NCBI GenBank assembly: GCA_030378085.1
Contig: JAUCGK010000393.1
Span: forward strand, 1 to 64,000
Reading direction: 5' to 3'
DNA: 64,000 nt
Origin: Candidatus Parabeggiatoa sp. HSG14
Lineage (GTDB): Bacteria > Pseudomonadota > Gammaproteobacteria > Beggiatoales > Beggiatoaceae
Shown here piece after piece: positions 44,401 through 54,700 of this stretch. Both the position numbers and the translations under genes were made by a program. The first letter of the stretch is position 1. Each line of letters begins with the position of its first letter. Below the pieces are notes generated by a model. That model saw only the letters and a program-made list of their open reading frames with translations. It had not been told where the DNA came from and did not search any database.

Positions 44401-47400
44401 TTAGAAAAGTAATAAGAATATATAAAGCTGGTACACAAGTTATCTAGGCTTTGTTGAAGTCCCTCGTGATAAGCCAACCCCTTTATCGCTAACGTTTTTT
44501 CTAACCTGGCTTCAACTTCATTGACAAAGTTAACTTCCTGTTTTACAGTCAAAGGTTCCTGAGTGATTTCTCGTTTTTTGGTAGACAACCAAGACTCCCA
44601 CTCCTCTTTTGCTGGAAAGTCTGAACGGCCTGTCAGAATTAGTTTCGCCTCCCCCTGCTCAGCAATATATTTTGCAAAAGCGAGTCCCATAGAACCTAAT
44701 CCACCTGTAATGAGATAGACTCCCCGCTCCCTTAACCTGTTGAAAGATTTTGATAATCTAATCGGTTTAAAATCTTCAATCCAACGTTCATTTTCCCGAT
44801 AAGCCATAATCGGTGTGTCAGATTTTGAAGTAATGTCCTCTATCAAGTCATTTATTATTGTCGACGTGTTCAAAGCACCTTGAGGTAAAACAATATCAAT
44901 ACTACAACACTTTATATTTGGATATTCTTTTGGAATCACCCGCACTGGGCCAAGCAGCGTCGCCTTTTCAGGATACTGTAAGTCTTTTCCTAACACCGCC
45001 TGCATATTGTTTGACACCACTGTTATTGCCAATTCAGCGGTCACATTCTGTTTGCTAAACGCCTGGGTCAAAAAGAGTAGACTATAAAACCCTAAATACT
45101 GTGCCTTATCTACCGCTTCAATACTTACTCCCTCAATGCCCGTTTCAGTGTATGTTGTGATATTCCACAAATGCACAATGGTTTTCGGCATTTTTTCCTG
45201 TGCATCAAGTTCACGGAATAAGGTTTGGTACTCATCAGCACTTTCTGGGTTTAGGCTAAATGTATTTTCATCTAACTGTGTAAATGCAGTACCCACTTGC
45301 ACGGTAATGACTTTTTGTCCCACTTGTCGCAACCGTTGCGCTAATTGAGTCCCTAAGTTACATTCATCAACAAAGAGTAACCAGTTATAAACCTCCGAGA
45401 TTTCTAAAATATCGGAAATCCGTGGAGAACGTTTCCAGAAAGGCACATAAAACCAATCAGCTATCTCTGTTTTTTTGTCGCGTAGCGCAGAGACCTCCGG
45501 AGTTTTCCAATGCTTTGCGGTTTCTTGGCGTTGTTTTGGCAACTCAATCCAATAACGTTTCCGTTCAAAAGGATAAGTAGGCAAAGGCAAACGGTGGCGT
45601 TGCTCGTTAGCATAGAATCCTGCCCAGTCGGTTTTTACGCCAGCCAGCCAAAGTTTGCCTAATGTCATCAGTAAAAATGCCACATCGGACTGATTGTCTT
45701 GTGGATGCCGTATTGAAGATAATACAACCTGTTCAGGCTTTTTATCTGGATGACGTTGAACAAAGCTTTTTAAGGTTCTCCCAGCTCCCACTTCCAACAA
45801 AATTCGACTTGGTTCTTGTAATAATTGTTGTATACCATCAGCAAAACGTACTGTTTGACGTAGATGTTGTGCATAATAATTTGGATCAATAGCTTGTTCT
45901 GGTGTAATCCAAGTACCACTGACATTAGAAATATAAGGTATTTTAGGCGGTTGTAATTGAACTCGTTTGACATGCTGTGCAAAAGATTCTAAAATAGGAG
46001 TCATCATTTCAGAATGAAAAGCATGGGACGTATGCAAACGGCGACACTCTATTTCTTTATTTTTTAAATTCTTTTCAAATGCGTTTATCGCTTTTATGGA
46101 ACCAGAAACTACACAACGAGTAGGTTCGTTGATCGTTGCCATATCCAGCTCTTTATCCAAGAAGGGTTCTACTTCCGTTGGTGACAACGGTACAGCGAGC
46201 ATAGCACCGTGAGGCAATTGTTGCATCATTTTTCCGCGTGTTGCTACTAATGCTAAAGCGTCTTCTAAAGAAAATACATCTGCCAAACAGGCAGCCACAT
46301 ATTCACCAATACTATGCCCAATCATCGCTTGAGGCTTTATGCCATAAGACATCCATAATTTAGCAAGCGCGTATTCAATGACAAATAATACCGGCTGAGC
46401 GATAACGGTTTGTTCAAGTGATGCTGCTTCCTTAGCTTCTATATTGTTGGGATACCATAGTTGACGCAAATCAAGTTTTAAATGTGGCTTTAAAATTTCA
46501 GCGCAAATATCAATCTGTTCTCGAAAAGTGGTTTCAGTTTGATAAAGTTCCAAACCCATATTGACATATTGCGTTCCTTGCCCAGAAAACATAAAGGCGA
46601 TAGGCCGCTCTTTTGGCTCATGGTAGTTAGTAAAAATCCCTTCCCCTTTGCTGGGAGTTAACGATTGCTCCAGTGCCAGCACCGCATTTTCAACGGTTTG
46701 GCAAAGTACTATACGTTTATGATTAAAGACTTTTCGCCCAACTTGCTGCGTGTAGGCAACATCAGCTAGACTTATACTTGGATGCTGTTTTAAGTGTGTT
46801 GCCAAATTAGCCGTGGCAGTCTCCAATGCCGAGCGCGTCTTGGCTGATAATATTAACAATTGCCATGAACGGGAAGAACTTGATTTTTCAAGAGGTGGGG
46901 CTTCTTCAATGATAACATGGGCATTGGTCCCCCCTATACCAAAGGAACTGATACCCGCACGACGGGGAGTGCTTTTCCAATCAGACAAGGTATTGTTCAC
47001 AAAAAAAGGGCTGTTGGCAAAATCAATTTCTGGATTAGGTTGCTCAAAGTGCAAACTGGGCGGAATTTTATGGTGTTTGAGTGCTAATACCGTTTTAATT
47101 AAACCAGCAATACCTGCCGCTTCGTCCAGATGTCCAAAATTGCTTTTTACAGAACCAATGGCACAAAAACCTTTTTTCTGGGTATGAAGACGAAAAGCTT
47201 GAGTTAAAGCTTCTATTTCAATAGGATCACCCAACGCGGTGCCAGTACCATGCGTCTCAATATAAGAGAGTGTTTCAGGATCAACCTTGGCAATGGCTTG
47301 TGCTTCGGCAATTACTTCGGTTTGGCCCTCAACGCTGGGCGCGGTGTAACCCACTTTGGCCGCACCATCATTATTTACAGCCGATCCCGTGATGACGGCA

Positions 47401-48191
47401 TGAATATAGTCACCGTCCTCAAGGGCATCTTCTAAACGCTTGAGTACTACAATGCCAACACCGTTACCGCTGACAGTGCCTTTTGCCTTGGCATCAAAAG
47501 CACGACAATGACCGTCTGGCGAACTAATACCACTTTCCTGATATAAGTATCCTTGTTTTTGTGGTACTTGTATACCAACCCCCCCTGCCAATACCATATC
47601 ACTATGATAATCCAATAAACTTTGGCAAGCCATCTGCACCGCAACCAGAGAAGTGGAACAGGCGGTACTGATATTAATACTGGGGCCTTTTAAGTTCAAT
47701 TTGTAAGAAACGCGCGTGGGCATAAAATCTTTATTGCTGCCCATTAAGAGCTGAAAACTACTCACAGTTTGAATAACATCAGGATTGGATACCAAATTGT
47801 TCAACAAATAGGTACTCATACCTGCACCAGCGTAAACACCAATTTTGCCGGAATAAGTATCAGGATTATAGCCGCTACTTTCTAAAACCTCGGCAGCACA
47901 TTCCAAAAAAAGACGATGTTGTGGATCTGTTATTGAAGCTTCTTTAGGGGTCAAATCAAAGAATGACGCATCAAACAAGTCGATGTCTTCCAATACAGCA
48001 TGTGCTTTCACATAATTGGGATCATTCAATATGGCTGGTTCAATACCTTGGGCGGCTAATTCCTCATGAGTGAAGAATGAAACGGATTCAACACCCTCAC
48101 GGAGATTTTGCCAAAATTCATCAATATTCCGTGCTTTAGGAAACCGACACGTCATGCCGATAATGGCAATGTGTTCTGAAATATCATTCAT
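41406..48191 (-). CDS. Type I PKS: KS-AT-KR(split by MT)-DH-ACP
   Basis: 2261 residues. KS: TACSTSL (Cys near 178), ETHGTGT and NFGH. AT: GHSIGEY near 627 and HAFHS near 725, the malonyl-CoA type. KR: the cofactor motif GGLGSMG (near 1164) and LTGRS are followed by about 450 residues carrying a methyltransferase (LEVGGGTGGLTHYV near 1415), after which the KR fold resumes (IRADVSD near 1634) with catalytic Ser and Tyr in CSSLSS and DYSAVNAF (near 1709-1725). DH lies after the KR: EHRLMEKAILPG keeps the His but has Glu for the usual Gly; LHPALLDIAAS keeps the Asp. ACP: NGDSLLA near 2197. It should add one malonate, C-methylate it, reduce the ketone and perhaps dehydrate. No clear Shine-Dalgarno precedes the ATG. 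Confidence 0.92.
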   Translation of the reverse strand: MNDISEHIAIIGMTCRFPKARNIDEFWQNLREGVESVSFFTHEELAAQGIEPAILNDPNYVKAHAVLEDIDLFDASFFDLTPKEASITDPQHRLFLECAAEVLESSGYNPDTYSGKIGVYAGAGMSTYLLNNLVSNPDVIQTVSSFQLLMGSNKDFMPTRVSYKLNLKGPSINISTACSTSLVAVQMACQSLLDYHSDMVLAGGVGIQVPQKQGYLYQESGISSPDGHCRAFDAKAKGTVSGNGVGIVVLKRLEDALEDGDYIHAVITGSAVNNDGAAKVGYTAPSVEGQTEVIAEAQAIAKVDPETLSYIETHGTGTALGDPIEIEALTQAFRLHTQKKGFCAIGSVKSNFGHLDEAAGIAGLIKTVLALKHHKIPPSLHFEQPNPEIDFANSPFFVNNTLSDWKSTPRRAGISSFGIGGTNAHVIIEEAPPLEKSSSSRSWQLLILSAKTRSALETATANLATHLKQHPSISLADVAYTQQVGRKVFNHKRIVLCQTVENAVLALEQSLTPSKGEGIFTNYHEPKERPIAFMFSGQGTQYVNMGLELYQTETTFREQIDICAEILKPHLKLDLRQLWYPNNIEAKEAASLEQTVIAQPVLFVIEYALAKLWMSYGIKPQAMIGHSIGEYVAACLADVFSLEDALALVATRGKMMQQLPHGAMLAVPLSPTEVEPFLDKELDMATINEPTRCVVSGSIKAINAFEKNLKNKEIECRRLHTSHAFHSEMMTPILESFAQHVKRVQLQPPKIPYISNVSGTWITPEQAIDPNYYAQHLRQTVRFADGIQQLLQEPSRILLEVGAGRTLKSFVQRHPDKKPEQVVLSSIRHPQDNQSDVAFLLMTLGKLWLAGVKTDWAGFYANEQRHRLPLPTYPFERKRYWIELPKQRQETAKHWKTPEVSALRDKKTEIADWFYVPFWKRSPRISDILEISEVYNWLLFVDECNLGTQLAQRLRQVGQKVITVQVGTAFTQLDENTFSLNPESADEYQTLFRELDAQEKMPKTIVHLWNITTYTETGIEGVSIEAVDKAQYLGFYSLLFLTQAFSKQNVTAELAITVVSNNMQAVLGKDLQYPEKATLLGPVRVIPKEYPNIKCCSIDIVLPQGALNTSTIINDLIEDITSKSDTPIMAYRENERWIEDFKPIRLSKSFNRLRERGVYLITGGLGSMGLAFAKYIAEQGEAKLILTGRSDFPAKEEWESWLSTKKREITQEPLTVKQEVNFVNEVEARLEKTLAIKGLAYHEGLQQSLDNLCTSFIYSYYFSKTIALSKGEHYKKAELKTALGIMPQFEKFYNFFLNVLAEDNFVKVEGEHIEFLNVEQVKEPAILKKEFYQKFPQFQGIVNILEHCTTHYGKALSGEIVPINVLYPDGTPGGILAQNADKTAEYANDKLYMTLLGEILSAIADKGRTLKILEVGGGTGGLTHYVLEALKNYKVEYHFTDLGKSFVRNAEKEASKRGLDDMKFGLFDISKDPEKQGYKKDFFDIIIGYNVVHATKNIEKTTANLLKLLVPSGLMCLVETVKQQRWDDMIWGLAEGWWYFDDNRNNSPLLSLDKWEQVLNKHPIVSVTTFPQDEEKRKKTDAGLIIVRGSNKGETNFKPLSWVSTDGKAQKLQNKIRTLKEIENLGSEVFAIRADVSDSEQMQSVTAWAIERFGTIHGIIHTAGILGQGLTYTKTVAETKRVFAPKVKGTYLLDKTLKEAKLDFFILCSSLSSISPIVGQIDYSAVNAFLDAFAFYNTHQNNIFTISIDWGVWQELGMIEQANISPVKKQKIADEIKRQGWSDAGVKIFSKILSGCTSPHVIVSPRDFRRELKTGLEKDFSQYSSVQEFDIRHPLFDKCVVDELNQEKSYIGYYNTTQYWVLDEHRLMEKAILPGTAYLEMVRAAFENHLFSLSENSVASQIEIREVYFISPLILEEGEEREVRTILKKRKDIDQEIYEFFVVSRLGEDNWQEHTRGEVNAIAEDFEKYEIKAIEAECSEEEIVITEQGIGEITKFETRLRTYGPRWINVKWAKFGINQGLALLELSESYTNDIEYYKLHPALLDIAASFLYVKDKQGCLPFSYRRVKINGNLPQKIYSHVRYAETNQQGMFKYNITIMDEMGAELVVIEDYTLKKVKVDTAVIQEKSLSSQRVLIASNEEIGQPVTSSFQAHQRPEELTTDYVAPRNEIEKTLASIWQELLGISQIGIHDNFFDLNGDSLLATQVISRLHKALKINLPMSSIFDNQTVATLANSIEKVIPVELGIQPFTDTATDEEEGEI

Positions 48192-48216
48192 TTTATGTAG
48201 TTAATGGTTATTTATT

Positions 48217-48663
48217 CTATTTTTTATTCAATTCAGCCGCGACACGTTGTCCTTCTTTAAATTCAGAAGCAAAACTTTTTTTGGCTTTTTTCGGATCAAA
48301 ATCACGCAAGGTACCGCCAGACTCAAAATGTCGCACAAATATTTTTCCAATTGCGTAAGTGGCAGCTCCCTCAAGAATTGGTAGAGTAAGCATGCCAGAT
48401 GTTTGACCGATACCAGGTATTATTTTAAGTGTGCTGGCTATTGGACTGATTATAGAAAGTGGCATTATGCCGCCTAACAAAGTAGTTATAAGAAAATCAC
48501 CAATTTTTCTAGAAAATTCGATGCCATATAAAATTGCCAATGCTTTCAGCATTTTTAGCCGAAGACTTGAGATGGCAACCAAATCTAGTAAAGGTACGGG
48601 AATTAAAGCCGTTGCCATAGAGCTGGCTACATAATTTCTTATAACAACACTGGTTTTATCCAT
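48217..48663 (-). CDS. DUF697-family small membrane protein
   Basis: 148 residues from the ATG at 48663. It matches DUF697 by eye: IPVPLLDLVAISSLRLKMLK, LYGIEFS, LLGGIMP, LKIIPGIGQ, GAATYAIGKIFVRHFESGG. Two or three hydrophobic hairpins suggest membrane association. The domain is known from GTPase-linked and stand-alone proteins of unknown function. It lies 25 bases before the PKS gene and 70 bases after the giant NRPS stop, on the same strand, so it is co-transcribed with the assembly line. A role in tethering or export is possible but unsupported. A longer frame to 48864 runs into the NRPS coding end and across the palindrome, so it is rejected. Confidence 0.8.
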   Translation of the reverse strand: MDKTSVVIRNYVASSMATALIPVPLLDLVAISSLRLKMLKALAILYGIEFSRKIGDFLITTLLGGIMPLSIISPIASTLKIIPGIGQTSGMLTLPILEGAATYAIGKIFVRHFESGGTLRDFDPKKAKKSFASEFKEGQRVAAELNKK

Positions 48664-48689
48664 TTTATCTGGTGACGTTGTTATATTAA

Positions 48690-48720
48690 GACCTGCCAGG
48701 TTTTGGAAACCTGGCTGGTC
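48690..48720. repeat. GACCTGCCAGG palindrome between NRPS and DUF697 genes
   Basis: GACCTGCCAGGTTTT / GGAAACCTGGCTGGTC, a copy of 28-58 with a few changes. It forms a hairpin 14 bases after the giant NRPS stop and could moderate read-through into the DUF697 and PKS genes. Confidence 0.65.
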
Positions 48721-48733
48721 TGATGAAAGGTTA

Positions 48734-51700
48734 TTATCTGTTTTGTTTACGCCGTTTTTGAGCAGCCTGTCGTTTTTCAGCCCGATTTTGTATAAGTTGT
48801 ACAGTGGTTGTTTTGGTTTCCTCCGTGTTTTGTGTTTGACTGAAATATTCAGCCAACGCACCAATGGTCGGATACTTAAACAACTGTACCACAGGAATAT
48901 CCTTATTGAGGATTTCCTTTAATTTTTTACGCACTTCAATAATCAGCACTGAATGTGCTCCCAAATCAAATACATTATCTTGGATACCGACTTTTTCCAC
49001 GCCAAGCATTTCTTGCCACACCGTAGCCAGTACACGCTCTAACTCACTTTGCGGGGCAATGTATGTGGTTTCCATCTCTGGCCTTGTTTGATCCGGCACG
49101 GGTAATGCGCGAATATCGACCTTACCGCTCGGTGTCAGTGGAAATGCCTCTAACATCACAAAGGTAGCTGGTACCATATAGTCCGGCAATTTTTTTGTCA
49201 GAAAACGGCGCAACTCATCTATGTTAGGATTTTGGTCAGTCACATTCAAATAGGCTATCAAGCGGGCATCATCGGTTTGTTTTTGAGCCATCACGATACT
49301 CTCTTGCACAGCAGGATGCGCTGTCAGCACTGTTTCAATTTCACCTAATTCAATGCGGAACCCACGAATTTTAACTTGATTATCAATACGACCAAGATAT
49401 TCAATATCACCGTTTGAGAGATAACGCGCCAAATCACCTGTTTTATACAAACGGCATTCTAACAGATCATGAGCCATTGTCAATAGAATAAATTTTTCGG
49501 CTGTCAATGTAGGGCGATTAAGATAGCCTTGTGCCAAGCCCGCACCACCAACGTGCAATTCACCAGGCACACCAATAGGTACAGGCTGTCCATACTGATC
49601 TAATATATAAACCTGTAAATCTGGAATAGCACAACCAATCGCACTGCCCTGACTCTTCAAATCGGCGATACTCAATGGGCGATAGGTGACATGTACAGTG
49701 GTTTCCGTGATACCATACATATTAACCAATTGTGGTTTTTGATCACCGTGTCGTTCAAACCAAGGTCGTAAACTTGGTATATCCAAGGCTTCGCCCCCGA
49801 AGATGACTGTACGTAAATTCAGTGGTTTTGCAACATCAGAACTTTTGTCAACTTGAATAAGTTGACGAAACGCCGACGGTGTTTGATTAAGTACAGTGAC
49901 ACCTTCGCTGTCAACCAAATCATAAAAGGCTTCTGGGGAGCGGCTTATTAAATAAGGGACAACAACAAGACGGCCTCCATAAAGGAGCGCGCCCCACAAC
50001 TCCCAAACTGAAAAGTCAAAGGCATAAGAGTGGAAAAGAGTCCAGACATCTTTTTCGTTAAAATGATACCAAGATTGTGTCGCTGAAAACAGACGGGCTA
50101 CGTTAGCATGAGTTACCAAAACGCCTTTGGGTTTACCAGTAGAGCCTGATGTGTAAATCACATAAGCAATGTCTTCAGGTTTGGGCATTGGTAATTGTGC
50201 ATTGATGAAATTATCACAGATTTTTGGCCAATCACTGTCCAAATAAACGACTTGGATTTTTTTCTCAACAACCGATTTCCAGTTTCCAATCTCCAATTTC
50301 TGTTGCGTTAACAAAATGGGTACTTGTGAATCTTCCAACATAAAAGCCAAACGCTCAGCCGGATAAGTTGGGTCTAATGGTACATAAGCACCGCCCGCTT
50401 TAAGAATTCCCAGTATGCCCACCACCATTTCTAAAGAACGTTCCACGCATAAGCCGACTAACACATTCGCACCAATGCCTAATTCTATCAGATGATGAGC
50501 AAGTTGGTTGGCTTTGGCGTTTAACTCACTGTAAGTCAGTTGTTGAGTTTCAAAAGTAACCGCTACCGCATCTGCTGTAATTGAAGCCTGTGCTACAAAT
50601 AAGTCTATAAGGCTCTTATCACGAGGATAATTTGTTGTGGTACCATTAAATTCATAAAGTAGTTTTTGCTGCTCCGGTTTTGGCAGGATATTTAAACGTG
50701 CTATGGGTTGATTGGCATCCGTTAAAATACTGGCAACCAACGTTTCAAAATGTTGAGTCAGTCGAACTATTCTCTCTTCTAAAAACAAATCGGTGTTATA
50801 CCAAATTGTTGTGTGTAACCCATCGTGTCGTTCTTCAAAACTTAAAGTGAGGTCAAATTGACTCGTACCCCCTTTTGTCAATAAAGGACTGAATTGTATA
50901 TTTTCCAATGAAAAATCAACAGATTCAATATTTTGCATCACTACCATGACATCAAATAGTGGTGAACGACTCACATCGCGGTGCAAATTCAAATCTTGTA
51001 CTAGACGGTCAAATGGATAGATTTGATGCTCATACGCTTCGAGCGTGGTACTTTTGATTTGTTGTAAAAAATCAGCAAAGGACATCTCACTTTGGTTTTG
51101 TGAACGCAACACCAACGTGTTAACATAAAAGCCAATTTGATTTTCTAAATCTGCATGATCTCGTCCCGCTACTGGACTACCAACAATAATATCTTTTTGC
51201 TCAGTATAGCGATAAAACAACACGTTCACCAAGGCGACTAGCGTCATAAATAAACTGACGTTGTGTTGGCGATTAAAATTCTGTAAATCAGGCAATGGTG
51301 TTGCTAAAAGGCAAGATAATTTTTTACCATTGTAAGTTTTGACGGGAGGACGCGGGAAATCAGTCGGTAAATTTAAAACCGGCATTTCACCTGCGAGTTT
51401 TTCGTGCCAATAATTCTGATGAACAGTGACAGTATCACTTTGTAGTAAATTGTTTTGCCAATGTGCATAATCTCGGTAATGGATACGCAAGTCGGGAAGT
51501 GAATGATCTTGATTTTGGCAAAAAGCAACGTATAACTGGAGAAATTCTCGCGATAACACATCTAGGCTCCAACCATCAGAGATGATGTGGTGCATATTAG
51601 ATAATAATGCAAATTGATTATCCGCTAATTTCAACAGGGACATTCTAATAAGTGGCCCGTTTTCTAAGTCAAACTCGGTATGGGTATCTTCAAGGGCTAA

Positions 51701-54700
51701 TTCTTCGGCGCGTTGTTGTGGATTAACCTCAGTTGTTAAGTCCACAAAACCCATTTGTGCCTCTATTTGGGAGTGAATCTGTTGTCGAGGTTCATTTTCT
51801 ACACTGATAAAAGTTGTCCGCAAAGATTCATGGCGTTCTACCAAGGTTATAAAAGCACGTTCAAAAGCCACCTGTTCTATCTTACCTTTTAAAAGTAGGG
51901 CTGAAGCCATGTGGTAAGCTGCACTCCCTCCTTCCATTTGCGCCAGTACCCATAAACGCCGTTGGGCATGAGATATGGGATAATGTACTGCATCAGGGAT
52001 ACGTTCAATGTCAAGATAGTCCGTAGTACTCCCTGTATTCATTTCAATAGCTAATTCAGCAATGGTGGGCAAGTTGAACATATCGCGCACCGCTATTTCA
52101 ATCCCTAAGTCCTTGTGAATACGGCTAATGACTTGCGTTGCTTTGAGACTATGCCCACCTAATTCAAAGAAATTATCGTGAATGCCAATTTTTTCCAATC
52201 CGAGTACTTCAGCCCAAATAGTGGCTAAACCTTCCTCAATAGGATTGCTAGGAGCAATATAACCTTCGGTCAAAATATTTCTGGACGTATCAGGGGCTGG
52301 CAATGCCTCACGATCCACTTTGCCATTAGGCATGAGTGGAAAAGTTTCCAAGAACACAAAATCAGTGGGTATCATGTGTTGAGGGAGTTTTTCTTTCAGA
52401 AAACCACGCAATTGTGGCAAGAGTTTGCGCGTAAATTTCTCTTGCAACGGATTATTAGTGTACTCATTCCAATCGGGAGTAATCGGTAATGGCTTTGAGA
52501 GCGAATGGATAATGGGCTCGAAAACCAATGAGTAGTTTTCTCTTGAAGCGTGATGTCTAAATATGACATCATAGCTGCCATCTGTTCTATCTACCGAGCA
52601 ATTGATATGAATGTCATAAGGTAATTCTTGAGTTAATTGCCAAAGTTTTTCTGGATCAACATCTTTCGATTCAAAAGTTGACAAGGAATCTCGCAATTGA
52701 GCCACCGTTTCTGTACTGGCTGCATTGACTAACCAGTCCAATACCTTATTTTCTGTTGAAAGCCTCGCATTAGCCACATGACGCAATGCCAAATAGGGCG
52801 GCTGTTTCTCAACTAACCGCTGACGAATATCCGATAAACTCAATGGCTTTTCTGACCAATCCAACCACGCAAGCTCCCTTTCTTCTTTCCTGTTCTCTCC
52901 TTCTTTTAAATGTAAAATGACATCGTAGCGAAAGCGTGTCATTTCATTGTGAAAAACACCGTGTTCTGGCTGAATTTCAACATGACTGATTTGTGGGAAA
53001 TGCGTTTTCAGCGCGATAAAGAAAGCGGGCGCAATGGCCAACTCTTGCTCTTGTACCATCTGCTTACGAATGTGTTGCTCCAATTCAAGCTGTGTCACCG
53101 AATCTTCAGCTTTAGAAAATTGTACCGAAGCATGATAGGCTTTTATCAAGGGTAGGCTGCGGACATCCCCAATAAAAATAGAACCCCCTGTTTTGACAAC
53201 AGTAAAGGAACCCTTCAATACTTGCAAAAGATAGTCAATACTCGGAAAATATTGTACTACCGAATTCATGACCAATGTGTCAAAAGTATCTGTCTCAAAG
53301 CCTTCAAAATCATCAGCCATTTTTTGCAACAATGTAACATCTTTCAGGCCGTTGATTTTGACAGAAGACTTTGAATCTTCAAGTCGTTTTAAGGCCACAC
53401 TGGATAAATCGGTGCCTACAAAGTTTTTGCAATGCGGCACAATACGATACATCAACAATCCGGTACCACACCCAATTTCTAATACATTTTCAGGCTGCAA
53501 AGACAAAATTCTATCAATCGTAGTATCAACGCGCTCGTGCATAACCTCATCAGGCAGTTGTTGCCCTGTATAGGTACTGTCCCAACCAATAATATTAAAA
53601 GTGGGATCATCATGGCTGGGTGCATCACCATAACTGTCTTCGTGTAAGTCCTGCCACAGAGAAACTTGTTCGGTATGTAATTCCTTGATTTGCGCTTGCA
53701 AACCTTCTCCTTGCATATTGGCAATGAGGTATGCAACTAGCCGCTTATCACCTGGTTGTTCCTCGTCTTCTCTATCAATAACAATCGTTTCTCGTACCGC
53801 AGGATATTGAGATAACACACCTTCAATTTCACCCAATTCAATCCGAAAGCCGCGAATCTTCACTTGATGGTCAAGTCGCCCAATAAATTCGAGTGAACCA
53901 TCAGGCAACCAACGCCCTAAATCACCGGTTCGATAAATTGTCTCCCCATGCAACTCATCGGCATAAGGATTGTTAACGAAATTGGCACGAGTGCGTTCTT
54001 CATTACGCCAATAACCCGCGCCCACACCAATGCCAGAGACACAGATTTCCCCATACACCCCAATCGGTTGTAATTTGAGATGCCGATCCAACACATAAAG
54101 ACTCAAGTTGGCAATTGGTTTGCCAATAGGGACATTGAGTTGCTTTGCTGACAGCGGTTTATCTAACACTGCCTGACAAATATCATCAGCGGCTTCTGTG
54201 GGACCATAAGCATTGACCAGTTTTATATTGGGATAAGTCTGTAGCCATTGGTTAACGAGTGCGGGAGAGACAGCTTCACCAGTGACCATTGCCCATTCTA
54301 ACGCGGGTAATGTCTGTTCCTCTTTTGGTAATTGGGCAATATGCTCAAGGACTCCTTGCATCACAACAGGTACTAATTCAATCAACGTCACTTGTTGTTT
54401 TTTAATGACCTTAAATAATTTGACCGGATCACAAATGGTTTCAAAATCAACAATGACGGTGTGTCCACCAATAAGGATCGGTGCAAGAAATTGCCACACG
54501 GAAATATCTGATGACGATGGTGCGCTTTGCAAAAAAGCCGTGTTTTGATGGAAGGCTAACTCGTCAAATTCGGCATAAATATGATTGACAGCCCCATTAT
54601 GTCTCACCATCGTACCTTTTGGTAAACCGGTTGAACCAGACGTATATAACATATAAGCAATATCTGTCGGTTCATTTAGGTTATCTGTATTTACGGTGGG

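Noticed and set aside
48664..48864. Longer DUF697 gene starting at 48864
   Set aside because: The extra 67 residues are the antisense-frame reading of the NRPS 3' end and of a palindromic repeat, and family similarity starts at the ATG at 48663.
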